From the NCBI GenBank assembly GCA_964405435.1, contig CAYOOD010000002.1:62001-126000 (forward strand): a stretch of 64,000 nt of DNA. The letters run 5' to 3'. Under the pieces are notes generated by a model. The model was not told where the DNA came from, made no database searches, and was given only the letters and a program-made list of their open reading frames with translations. The stretch's first letter is position 1. Each line of letters starts with the position of its first letter. The DNA comes from DVEG01 sp964405435. GTDB lineage: Bacteria; Cyanobacteriota; Cyanobacteriia; Cyanobacteriales; Oscillatoriaceae. A program made the translations under genes and the position numbers. Below are positions 50,729 through 58,241 of the stretch, piece after piece.

Positions 50729-51433
50729 CTAACTCGTTTTCCAATACCTGGCACCCCTTTGTCCGGCCACTTTCTGAGTGTAATTGGCCTTTTTTGAGCG
50801 CTTCTTATCGGGAGAAGGGTTGATATGAACCCCAGCTAAAAGCCGGCTCCCCCAGTGGGAGCGGGTTGGGGTTTTTCCCTTGGGTTTGTACTTTTGGCAA
50901 AATCCACGATATTTCTGGGCGCACTCCTCAAGAGTGTTGCCCAGTTGCAAGAAAGCTGGATGCCATTGGGTAAGTCCATCATCTGTCAGGCGTTCGTAAC
51001 TTCCATAGTTGCTGAAATCATAGAAAAAGCCTTTGCGCATTTTGGCAGCTTTGGGGTTGCCGTGAATGTAGCGGAGCGTGTTTAAAGCGCGTTCCCTATC
51101 GGAGGGCGCAAAACCGTCGCAGTGATACCGCTTTTCCCAAAAATGGCCGGTGCGCCCAAGCATCTGGTTGAAACACATAGCGGTATACCAGTTGAGGAAG
51201 TGCATAATTTTGGGCAAATCTTCCGACTGCGCCGGCTCAATGAGATAGTGGACGTGGTTGGACATGATGCAGAGGGCGTACAGTTTGAATTGATATTTGT
51301 CCAGTGTTTTCTTAATCGCATAGAGAAACACCTCCCGGCAGTCGCGCCGAGATAATTTGAACTCGCGATTATTGCAGCGAGTGGTGATATGATAGGAGTA
51401 GCCGGGTTGGAAATGGCGCGGTTTTCTAGACAT
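50729..51433 (-). CDS. REP-associated tyrosine transposase (RAYT, TnpA_REP-like)
   Basis: About 234 residues, Y1 HUH-transposase fold of the IS200/IS605 superfamily. Visible motifs: PGYSYHITTRCNNREF, LYALCIMSNHVHYLIEP with the HUH motif HVH, RTGHFWEKRYHCDGF, and ALNTLRYIHGNPKAAKM with the catalytic-helix Tyr. The frame is open to 51472, but ATG at 51433 (MSRKPRHFQPGYSY) is the natural start. A MITE-like element with a perfect REP palindrome begins 49 bp upstream of that start, the arrangement expected for RAYTs that act on their own REP family. The C-terminus is basic and appears complete. Confidence 0.9.
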   Translation of the reverse strand: MSRKPRHFQPGYSYHITTRCNNREFKLSRRDCREVFLYAIKKTLDKYQFKLYALCIMSNHVHYLIEPAQSEDLPKIMHFLNWYTAMCFNQMLGRTGHFWEKRYHCDGFAPSDRERALNTLRYIHGNPKAAKMRKGFFYDFSNYGSYERLTDDGLTQWHPAFLQLGNTLEECAQKYRGFCQKYKPKGKTPTRSHWGSRLLAGVHINPSPDKKRSKKANYTQKVAGQRGARYWKTS

Positions 51434-51481
51434 GAGCGTGAGAGCGAAGCGCTGCAAGCGAGTGCGATACAAAAATTATTA

Positions 51482-51585
51482 TATAGCGTTCCTAATTGAG
51501 TTGTGAAAACTCAGAAACCCGGCTTCTTGAAGAAGCCGGGTTTCTAGCCGCCACAGTCGTTCACGATTCAGATAGAAACACTATA
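51482..51585. mobile_element. MITE-like element carrying REP palindrome (copy 3)
   Basis: A 104-bp element bounded by imperfect terminal inverted repeats (TATAGCGTTCCTA at the left, TAGAAACACTATA at the right). At its centre is the perfect 33-nt REP palindrome 51513-51545. Its left end recurs in inverted form at 22090-22122. Non-coding, next to the RAYT gene. Confidence 0.7.
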
Positions 51586-51610
51586 AACGCGGATAACTTT
51601 AGTTAGATAG

Positions 51611-52000
51611 CGAACCTTGCAAAAGATTGTGGGAAAAAAACCGGGCAGCGATTTGCAGGTGTTGGAGGATTTCGGCGATAGGGCTGCTGAAAAATACTTG
51701 CAACAAGTGAAAGCAGATTACTCTATAGCGGTTTTCATCCTCGTGAGGGACTCATAAACCCGTAAGAAGGGCGTGGCGGTACGCGCCCCTACAGAAGCCG
51801 GGTTTCTGAATGCGTACTTCATCTGATTGAAAAACGCTATAATCTCAAACCGGGGTTGACGTTGCTGGAAAATTTGATTAGGACGATCGGGGATTTAATC
51901 GAAATCGAGCAGACAAAAAGCGATCGCCAGCTCAACCTCACGATCGGCGCTGTGACCACTTGACTAGCCACCAGTCAGATTGCGGCAAGCGATCGCCGCT
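51611..52000 (+). pseudogene. Decayed gene split by MITE and nonsense codon
   Basis: Two coding-looking segments: 51611-51723 reads TLQKIVGKKPGSDLQVLEDF and DRAAEKYLQQVKADYS; 51842-51960 reads LTLLENLIRTIGDLIEIEQ and SDRQLNLTIGAVTT. Between them sits the MITE-like element 51724-51841, which shifts the frame. After the TGA at 51961 the same frame continues LATSQIAAS, as if a helix were interrupted by a stop. The original protein may have been a membrane protein with a helical cytoplasmic part; the family is not recognised. Confidence 0.5.
51724..51841. mobile_element. MITE-like element inside a decayed gene
   Basis: 118 bp with terminal inverted repeats TATAGCGGTTTTCA and TGAAAAACGCTATA (one mismatch). 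Inside is half of the REP palindrome (AGAAGCCGGGTTTCT at about 51793-51807) and the GTACTTCATC flank shared with the repeat at 48501. The ends match those of the element at 51482-51585, so both belong to one family. Confidence 0.65.
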
Positions 52001-52141
52001 TTGTTCGTCTGCCGCTTTGTTCGTCTGGGCAATCCTGCGTGCATTTCGCCGCTAATGGCCACTCACGCGCGGAGCCGTAACCCTGGCAGATACTATAGAA
52101 AATGAGCAGAATTCTGCTGCGTGTTACCCATCCCATCAGCT

Positions 52142-52900
52142 ATGGAATCCCAACCCTTCCTCTCCATCGACAGCGAATCTATCTCACTGCGTCAAGCGTT
52201 TGACTACTTGCGTGCCAGCGGCGAACTGCCGCAATTTCTGCAAGCAATATTGCGCCAGCACGTCATCGAAGCGGAATTGCGATCGCGCGCCGATCTGGAA
52301 GTTGACGCCTCTCTCATCGAACAGGCGGTGATTAATTTCCGCCTCCAGAATCGCCTCGTCGAACCGCAAAAGTTCGAGCAGTGGCTCGCCTCTCAGCGTT
52401 TGAATTACCTGCAGTTCCGCAATCAAATCGCCAAAAAGTTACAGTTAGCTCAATTCAAGAATGAACTGACTGCATCCAAAGTCGAAGCCTATTTTAACCA
52501 AAACAAAGCCCTGCTCGATCGCGTCATTCTTTCTCGAATCGTCGTTGCTGAACAAGACCTCGCCGAGGAACTAATGCGGCAAATTTTAGACGATGGCCGT
52601 CCTTTTGAGGGGGTCGCTAGAGACCATTCGATCGCCAATGACCGCCTTTTCAATGGCATGATGGGAATATGCGCCGCTGGCGACTTGCCGGAGCCGATTC
52701 GAGAAGCGATTGTCGGCGCTCAACCGGGCGATATTCTAGGGCCGATCGCTTTTGAAGGGCGCTATAATTTGTTGCGCGTGGAAGGGTGGCAGCCTGCCTC
52801 TCTTGAAGGCTCTCTAAAATCGCAACTTCAAGAAAAGATTTTTGAAGAATGGTTGCGAGAGCGCTTGCAAGACAAGCCAATTAAACTCACTTTAGAGTGA
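52142..52900 (+). CDS. Parvulin/SurA-like peptidyl-prolyl isomerase family protein
   Basis: About 252 residues. An N-terminal helical chaperone-like part (FLQAILRQHVIEAELRSR, FEQWLASQRLNYLQFRNQIAKKLQ) is followed by a parvulin-like segment from about residue 130 (DRVILSRIVVAEQDLAEELM, FEGVARDHSIANDRLFNG, GAQPGDILGPI, YNLLRVEGW). The usual GGDLG motif is replaced by a diverged sequence, so catalysis is doubtful. No signal peptide. Similar proteins accompany cyanobacterial C39-type exporters. The frame is open from 52121; ATG at 52142 is preferred. It is 1.5 kb from the double-glycine peptide gene, beyond the mobile elements. Confidence 0.78.
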   Translation: MESQPFLSIDSESISLRQAFDYLRASGELPQFLQAILRQHVIEAELRSRADLEVDASLIEQAVINFRLQNRLVEPQKFEQWLASQRLNYLQFRNQIAKKLQLAQFKNELTASKVEAYFNQNKALLDRVILSRIVVAEQDLAEELMRQILDDGRPFEGVARDHSIANDRLFNGMMGICAAGDLPEPIREAIVGAQPGDILGPIAFEGRYNLLRVEGWQPASLEGSLKSQLQEKIFEEWLRERLQDKPIKLTLE

Positions 52901-53012
52901 TGTTAAGCCCGGTGAAAAGTCTAGAATATATAAGGATTAAGTTAAGGTTTTTTGAGAAAGTTGCAGCATTTAACTTGAATAGATAGGGGTTGAAATCGAA
53001 TCTCAAAACATC

Positions 53013-53045
53013 AGAAACCCGTTTTTTTGAAGAAACTGGGTTTCT
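53013..53045. repeat. REP-type palindrome, degenerate copy 4
   Basis: AGAAACCCG at the left and TGGGTTTCT at the right fit the same 33-nt family as the palindromes at 2060, 48501 and 51513, but the inner arms have mismatches (TTTTTTT opposite AAGAAAC). It lies between the parvulin-like gene and the HetZ-related gene. Confidence 0.75.
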
Positions 53046-53140
53046 AGCCGTTCGACAAGATTAGCACGCTCTGTTCCAGAGGGCGTAGAATCGGTTTGGG
53101 GAAGGAGGGACTCAACACAAAGGTGAGGAGAAAAAATGCA

Positions 53141-54268
53141 ATGAAATTGGCGGAGGAATTGGCAGAAGAATGGCGATCGCGGCTGGAATCTGACAGCCCG
53201 AACTACAGCGAAAGCACCCGCGAAAGTATCGCGAGCTGGCTGTTGGGGGAAAATCCAGAGCGGTTTGATACCCTGAGTGCGGAGGAAGTCACCATCGCCC
53301 GGGCAGCGATGGACTTCCGCTGGCGAATTTTGCGCGATCGCTATCTGGGGGCAACGCCAGAGCAAGCTTACCAGCACTTAATCCGGCGTCTGGGGGCTTG
53401 CGTGCTGCTGCGCGAGAAAATTCGCACTTGGGTTGCCCTCAGCCGCGATCGTCAGCGCGCCGTTGCCGACGTCGTACAAGAGGTGATTCAGGAAATGCTG
53501 CAAGGCGATCGCTACCTGCAGCAGCAAATGGCTTGGATTGCCCGCTGCACCCCAGACAAGCGCCTGCGCAACGCCCTTTTGTTCGCCGCAACCGAAGAGT
53601 ATTGCCTGCGCCCGATTCGCAACCAGCCGCTGCTCGCCTATCGCTTCGTCAACTACCTGCGCCGCATCCAGCGCGGCGGGCTTACCCAGTTGCCAGTCGG
53701 CGAATTCATTCGCCTGGTTTCCGAGGAAATAACTCCCATAGAAACAGAAGAACCAGTCAGCCTGCTGGATGGCGCGGCACTCGCCCAGTACGAAGACGCC
53801 CGGGCTTGGGAGGAGAAACTGCTGCTGCGCGACGCTGTACGGCGAGACTTTGAAACTTATCTAGCACAAACTCTGGGTTCAACTGCCGTGGAGTGGCTCG
53901 AACTGTACCTGCAGGGTTGTTCCCAAGAGGCGATCGCCGCTGCCTTGAATTTGCCAATCAAGCAAGTCTACCGACTGCGAGAAAAAATCAGCTACCATGC
54001 GATTCGGGTTTTTGCTCTCAAAATCAAGCCGGAGTTAGTCGCAACCTGGCTGGAAACTTCCCTCACCGAACACGGTTTCGGCTTGAGAGCAGCGCAGTGG
54101 CAAAACTACTCAGACAGTCTCACGCCCCTACAGCGCCAATTGCTGCAACTGCTCAAAGGCGGTCATTCCCTCGAGGCGATCGGCAAAACCCTGAACCTGA
54201 AGCGCGATCGCCTCTTCAGCGAGTGGACTAAGATTTATTTAGCCGCGCAGAGCTGGCGCAATGCCTAG
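53141..54268 (+). CDS. HetZ-related protein (type 2)
   Basis: 375 residues, wholly soluble and helical. It resembles the cyanobacterial HetZ-related proteins (type 2 as I remember them). HetZ itself is an early regulator of heterocyst differentiation, but the related proteins also occur in species that make no heterocysts. Visible stretches: MKLAEELAEEWRSRL, FRWRILRDRYLG, EEYCLRPIRNQPLLAYRFVNY, and a helix-turn-helix-like segment WLELYLQGCSQEAIAAALNL plus PIKQVYRLREKISYHAIRVFA. Likely DNA-binding. The start is ATG at 53141, with GAGGAG 10 nt upstream; the frame is open from 53096. Monocistronic. Confidence 0.82.
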   Translation: MKLAEELAEEWRSRLESDSPNYSESTRESIASWLLGENPERFDTLSAEEVTIARAAMDFRWRILRDRYLGATPEQAYQHLIRRLGACVLLREKIRTWVALSRDRQRAVADVVQEVIQEMLQGDRYLQQQMAWIARCTPDKRLRNALLFAATEEYCLRPIRNQPLLAYRFVNYLRRIQRGGLTQLPVGEFIRLVSEEITPIETEEPVSLLDGAALAQYEDARAWEEKLLLRDAVRRDFETYLAQTLGSTAVEWLELYLQGCSQEAIAAALNLPIKQVYRLREKISYHAIRVFALKIKPELVATWLETSLTEHGFGLRAAQWQNYSDSLTPLQRQLLQLLKGGHSLEAIGKTLNLKRDRLFSEWTKIYLAAQSWRNA

Positions 54269-54661
54269 GCACGCCTGACGTCCTACAGCCAAAATTGGCG
54301 ATCGAGTGCGATCGCGTTGCCGGCTGCAATCTAAAAACTCATTTATACTTATTTTTTATACAAATTCTTGACGGTAGATCCATTTTTTCCAGCGAACGCA
54401 GACAGACAATCTCAAGCTCTGACAAAGTGTTCGGCTAGAAATCGCCGCCAAATTCTCGCCCCTAATGTCAGCCAACCCCAAATCTCCCGGTATCATAGGG
54501 AAAAACCCAACCTACCTACAAAGGTGCTTGAATAAGAGCAGATTTTGCTATAGTGTCGCCAAAGTTAGCCTGCTCGAGATGTAACTTGGGGAGGATCGCG
54601 ATTCGCTGTCGCTGGCGAAAAGCGCTTCACGCGCGACGGGGCACCTAGATGTAAAGCAGGG
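54269..54661. other. Intergenic region with possible promoter
   Basis: About 390 bp without a gene. A possible sigma-70-type promoter for the following gene is TTGAAT (54529-54534) and TATAGT (54550-54555), with a short 15-bp spacing. A GC-rich, REP-like stretch (about 54610-54640, GCGAAAAGCGCTTCACGCGCG) lies in the leader. Confidence 0.35.
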
Positions 54662-55810
54662 ATGGCCAAATCTCAAATAAATTCAGCAGGGAGCATGGAA
54701 CTCAATCAAATATTTCAGCTCATCGATACCGTACTTCCTTTAGAAGTTTGTTTGTACCACAAGGTGCTGCCCCTATCCAGACAGGAAAGCCATTTGTATC
54801 TGGGGATGGTCGATCCGCAAGACGCAACGGCAGTGGATTACGTCCGCAAAATGGTGCAACACTTGAATTGCACCATTTTGCCCAAAAAAATCTCACCAGA
54901 GCAGCACAAATCGATACTCTCGGCGTATTTGAACTATCAAAACCCCGGCAACCCGCCAGCGGAATCTGCAAAAGCCCCCCCGCCTCCACCCAAAACAGGA
55001 TTTCCCCCCCCTCCTCCTCGAAGCGCTGCCTCTACTGGTGCGGCGAAACTGCCTCCACCGCCGAATCGCCCGCCAGCGCCTCCACCCAGGGCGTTCGGGA
55101 GCGGGGGGCGGGTTGAGGAGCCAATGACACAACTGCAATTGCCGAGGAGTGAGAGCCAGCAAGCCAAAACCAACCCGGCTGCTGCCGCTGAGAGCAGTTT
55201 GCCGCAGTTGAAAGTGCAGGCTCCCTATTTGTCGCAGCCTCTGGAAAAATTGGCCAATTTAGCGCCCCAACAATTGCTGCAAGAGTTGATGGCGCGGGTT
55301 TTGGTGAAGGGGATCGGGCGGCTGTATTTCGAGCGACAGCCGGAAGGCGGGCGGGTGCTGTGGAGTCAGGAGGGTGTCATGCAATCGGCGCTGGAAAACT
55401 TGCCGCTGCCAGTGTTTCAAGGGTTGATTGTGGAATTGAAGCGGTTTTTCAACCTGTCGTCGATCGCAGTGGAACACGCGAAACAGGTTGATGTGGAGCG
55501 GATGATGGGGCAAACGCACTTGGTTTTGGTTTTGCAACTGACGCCAGGGGAACGGGGCGAAGAAGCGACGCTGCAAGTGCTGCGGGGGAAAGCGCTGAAG
55601 TTTTACAAGCAACAAAAGATCGAGGAGTTGAGCGAGGATGCTTTTAAATTGGCTCAGCAACTTCAGCGCAAGCTCAGTGAAATAGGCGATCGCTTCGATC
55701 CGAATCTGACGCCAGATAGCCTGACGAACTTGCCAGCCATTCACCAAATGCTCCAACACATCGACCGACAGTTGCGCACCCTCAACACTCAAGAACCGAA
55801 TGATGAGTAA
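54662..55810 (+). CDS. GspE/PilB N-domain-like protein without ATPase domain
   Basis: 382 residues. Residues ~12-95 resemble the N-terminal domain of type II secretion/type IV pilus ATPases (VLPLEVCLYHKVLPLSRQ, LYLGMVDPQDATAVDYV, ISPEQHKSILSAYL). A long proline-rich linker (about 100-150, runs of PPPPP) follows. The C-terminal ~210 residues form a second domain (QQLLQELMARVLVKGIGRLYF, VFQGLIVELKRFFNLSSIAVE) that looks like the N-terminal part of the ATPase core, but no Walker A or B motif is present. It may be an adaptor for pilus machinery. Alternative start at the internal ATG of MELNQIFQL, 11 codons in. Confidence 0.7.
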   Translation: MAKSQINSAGSMELNQIFQLIDTVLPLEVCLYHKVLPLSRQESHLYLGMVDPQDATAVDYVRKMVQHLNCTILPKKISPEQHKSILSAYLNYQNPGNPPAESAKAPPPPPKTGFPPPPPRSAASTGAAKLPPPPNRPPAPPPRAFGSGGRVEEPMTQLQLPRSESQQAKTNPAAAAESSLPQLKVQAPYLSQPLEKLANLAPQQLLQELMARVLVKGIGRLYFERQPEGGRVLWSQEGVMQSALENLPLPVFQGLIVELKRFFNLSSIAVEHAKQVDVERMMGQTHLVLVLQLTPGERGEEATLQVLRGKALKFYKQQKIEELSEDAFKLAQQLQRKLSEIGDRFDPNLTPDSLTNLPAIHQMLQHIDRQLRTLNTQEPNDE

Positions 55811-55990
55811 AAAGTGTTGAGTGCTGAGTGCTGAGTGGGTAGGGCGTTGAGCGTTGAGTGTTGAGTGTTGAATGTTGAATGTGGACGGCTAATAGAAAAG
55901 TGAAAATTATAAGTGAGTTTTTAAGTTATTGTTCAACTCAAAACTCAAAACTCAGCACTCAGCACTCAGCACTCAGCACTATCCACTGAA
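55811..55990. repeat. Inverted heptamer repeat arrays between convergent genes
   Basis: Tandem GAGTGCT/GAGTGTT-type heptamers (GTTGAGTGCTGAGTGCTGAG) at about 55816-55880 face their complements (CAGCACTCAGCACTCAGCAC) at about 55940-55990. Together they can form a long cruciform or hairpin between the GspE-N-like gene and aroF, whose 3' ends meet here. This is a short tandemly repeated repetitive (STRR) array of the kind known in cyanobacteria, and could act as a two-way terminator. Confidence 0.85.
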
Positions 55991-56005
55991 CACTCCCCAC
56001 TCCCC

Positions 56006-57064
56006 TCAAACCAGAGCCGGAACCTGTTGAGGCCAGCGGCCTACTGCATTGCCAATAATTGCGAGTTCTTTCATCAATTGGTCGAAGCGATCGGGCGTCA
56101 GGGATTGAGGGCCATCGGAGAGGGCTTTAGTCGGGGTGGGATGCACCTCGATCATCAGCGAATCGGTTCCCGCTGCGATCGCCGCCTTCGCCATCGCGGG
56201 TACATATTCCGCCCACCCGGTGCCGTGGCTCGGGTCGATCATAATCGGCAAGTGCGTCAAGCGCCGCAGCACAGGCACTGCTGCCAAATCCAGCGTGTTG
56301 CGGGTGTGTTCTCGGTCAAACGTGCGAATTCCCCGTTCGCACAAAATCACATTCGGATTGCCCGCCGCCAAAATATACTCAGCAGCCATCAGCCAATCTT
56401 CGATCGTCGCCGACATGCCGCGCTTGAGCAGCACCGGCTTTTCTTGCGCGCCCACTTTCTTGAGCAGGGAGAAATTCTGCATGTTGCGGGCACCTACTTG
56501 GATGACATCCGCCACTTCTGCCAGCTTCTCCAAATCCGCCGCATCCATGACTTCTGTAATAATTCCCAAACCCGAGGCGTCTTTTGCTGCCGCCAGCAAA
56601 TTCAGGGCGCTTTCGCCGTGCCCTTGGAAAGCATACGGGGACGTGCGCGGCTTGTAGGCACCCCCTCTGAGGAACTGCGCCCCAGCCGCCTTCACCCGGC
56701 GTGCCGTTTCTACGATCATCTCCTCATTTTCTACCGAACACGGGCCGGCAACGACGACGAGGGGATGGTGTTCGCCAAAACTGACTGGCCCGTTGGGGGT
56801 AGACACCACTATGTCGCTGCTTTCCCCGTGGCGAAACTCCCGACTGGCTCGCTTGAAGGGCTGCTCTACCCGCAGCACGGATTCAATCCAGGGGCTAAGT
56901 TCCTGCAAGCGCTCTTTCTCGAGATCTGCTGTTTCTCCCACAAGCCCAATGACGACCTTGTAGCGCCCGACAATTTTTTCAGGCTTCAGTCCCCAGCTTT
57001 CCAGGTCAGCGCTTACGCGCTCGATCTCCATTTCTGGAGAGCCGGTTTTCATCACAATAATCAT
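56006..57064 (-). CDS. aroF: 3-deoxy-7-phosphoheptulonate synthase (DAHP synthase)
   Basis: First step of the shikimate pathway: PEP + erythrose-4-phosphate to DAHP. 352 residues with an N-terminal ferredoxin-like regulatory domain (about 1-85), then the barrel: VVVAGPCSVENEEMIVETA, FLRGGAYKPRTSPYAFQGHG, VIQVGARNMQNFSLLKKVG, RGMSATIEDWLMAAEYI and IDPSHGTGWAEYV (metal-binding His). The N-terminal domain is typical of the type I-beta group, feedback-controlled by aromatic compounds. AAGGGA precedes the ATG at 57064. A bidirectional hairpin lies upstream. Confidence 0.97.
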   Translation of the reverse strand: MIIVMKTGSPEMEIERVSADLESWGLKPEKIVGRYKVVIGLVGETADLEKERLQELSPWIESVLRVEQPFKRASREFRHGESSDIVVSTPNGPVSFGEHHPLVVVAGPCSVENEEMIVETARRVKAAGAQFLRGGAYKPRTSPYAFQGHGESALNLLAAAKDASGLGIITEVMDAADLEKLAEVADVIQVGARNMQNFSLLKKVGAQEKPVLLKRGMSATIEDWLMAAEYILAAGNPNVILCERGIRTFDREHTRNTLDLAAVPVLRRLTHLPIMIDPSHGTGWAEYVPAMAKAAIAAGTDSLMIEVHPTPTKALSDGPQSLTPDRFDQLMKELAIIGNAVGRWPQQVPALV

Positions 57065-57208
57065 CGATAATTCCCTTTTCGTTGCGTGTTTGCGGACTAT
57101 TTCAACCGTATGCGATCCGCCAGAGCTTTTGGGATTTTTGATGCAAAGATTTTAGATTGTCGCCCTTCGCGCTTCTTTCAAAAGTGAGGAGTTAAAGTTC
57201 TCCGTGCA

Positions 57209-57234
57209 AAAAAGAGAAATTTATCTCTTTTTTT
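57209..57234. terminator. Bidirectional terminator hairpin
   Basis: AAAAAAGAGA and TCTCTTTTTT form a 10-bp stem with a 6-nt AATTTA loop. On the minus strand it lies about 80 nt downstream of the PAM68 gene, ending in Ts, so it separates the rpsO-PAM68 operon from aroF. Confidence 0.75.
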
Positions 57235-57311
57235 ATTCTCACTTTATAAATCTCACTTTAAAAAAGCGATCGCTGACAATCTAAAATCTCGACTTTCAAC
57301 TCTAAAATCCC

Positions 57312-57764
57312 TCAGTCCTTTTTCCGGGCCTCGCGCCTAGCTTCTGTCATGCGTCCCACGTTCGTCGTGAATTCGCTCCAGCCGAGCAAGCTACCGGGTA
57401 TCTCTTCATCCCAAGATGCCGAGATGACCCCATAGCTCAGTCCCAAGACGCCCAAACCGAAGAAGCCCAGGCTCGTCAGCAAAACGGCTGCAGTGGGCAA
57501 CTCGATCACATCATTTTTGACGACGAAATAGCTGACAATAAATGTAAAGATTCCCAGCGCTGTGGGAACCCCACACAATATGGCCATGCGGCTGATCATC
57601 CGCCGACTCACCACTTCGGGAATGGCCGTCTGTTGCCGAGAAGCTGGAGTCTGCTTCTGACTCTTCTCGGCATCTGGTTGAGCCGCTGGGCGGTTTTTAG
57701 CAGGTTTTTTGCGATTTTTCCCGGGCTCGAAGGGGAGGCGCTGGCGTTCGGGTTCGGGTGACAT
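57312..57764 (-). CDS. PAM68-family photosystem II assembly protein
   Basis: 150 residues. The basic, low-complexity N-terminal half (Lys/Pro/Gln-rich, ending VVSRRMISRMAILCGVPTALG) is followed by two transmembrane helices (GIFTFIVSYFVV and LTSLGFFGLGVLGLSYGVISA) and a C-terminal WDEEIPGSLLGWSEF motif typical of PAM68-like proteins (DUF3464), thylakoid membrane factors for early photosystem II assembly. The start codon is 7 nt after the rpsO stop, so it is co-transcribed with rpsO. Confidence 0.9.
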   Translation of the reverse strand: MSPEPERQRLPFEPGKNRKKPAKNRPAAQPDAEKSQKQTPASRQQTAIPEVVSRRMISRMAILCGVPTALGIFTFIVSYFVVKNDVIELPTAAVLLTSLGFFGLGVLGLSYGVISASWDEEIPGSLLGWSEFTTNVGRMTEARREARKKD

Positions 57765-57771
57765 AGGCTGT

Positions 57772-58041
57772 TTAACCGCGAATCCCCAGACGACCGATCA
57801 AGGCACGATAGCGCTCTTGGTCTTCTTTGAGAATGTACGCCAGCAGGCGCTTGCGCAGACCAATCATTTTCAGCAATCCCCTCCGGGAAGAGTGGTCTTT
57901 TTTGTTGATTTTGACGTGTTCGCTGAGTCGGTTGATGCGTTCTGTGAGCATGGCGACTTGCAGGTCTGCCGAACCGGTGTCGGTTTCGTGCCGTTGGTAC
58001 TGCGCCATGATTTCTTGTTTGCGCTCTTGCGTTAGGGCCAT
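57772..58041 (-). CDS. rpsO: 30S ribosomal protein S15
   Basis: 89 residues, the universal length. It binds the central domain of 16S rRNA. Conserved signature: HETDTGSADLQVAMLTERIN, then HVKINKKDHSSRRGLLKMI and LRKRLLAYI. First gene of a two-gene unit with the PAM68-family gene. The upstream 200 bp (58042-58241) contain C-rich stretches and no other gene. Confidence 0.97.
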   Translation of the reverse strand: MALTQERKQEIMAQYQRHETDTGSADLQVAMLTERINRLSEHVKINKKDHSSRRGLLKMIGLRKRLLAYILKEDQERYRALIGRLGIRG

Positions 58042-58241
58042 TGCTTTCTAACAAGTTCTTTAAATGCAGCAATTTGCAATCATATCACAGTTTTTAGAAG
58101 GCCAGTGCGATCGCCCGCTACATTTCACCCCCCTCCCACTGAACAGCACGCGCGGAGCCGCTTTCTACTCCTCGCCCTCTCTCCCACTCCCCCCCTCCCT
58201 GACTCAGCCGAGGCACCCTTGCACTTTCTACTCCCCCTCTC

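Noticed and set aside
53398..53853. Arg-rich plus-strand frame of about 151 codons
   Set aside because: It is an alternative frame inside the HetZ-related gene with composition typical of out-of-frame GC-rich DNA.
53141..54268. Claim that the organism forms heterocysts
   Set aside because: HetZ-related and HetC-like proteins also occur in non-heterocystous cyanobacteria, and no hetR, patS or nif gene is present here.
56027..57070. Long open frame of about 347 codons on the plus strand
   Set aside because: It lies exactly opposite aroF, whose protein has every family motif. The antisense translation is rich in Arg/His/Gln with no recognisable motif, as expected for a GC-rich shadow frame.
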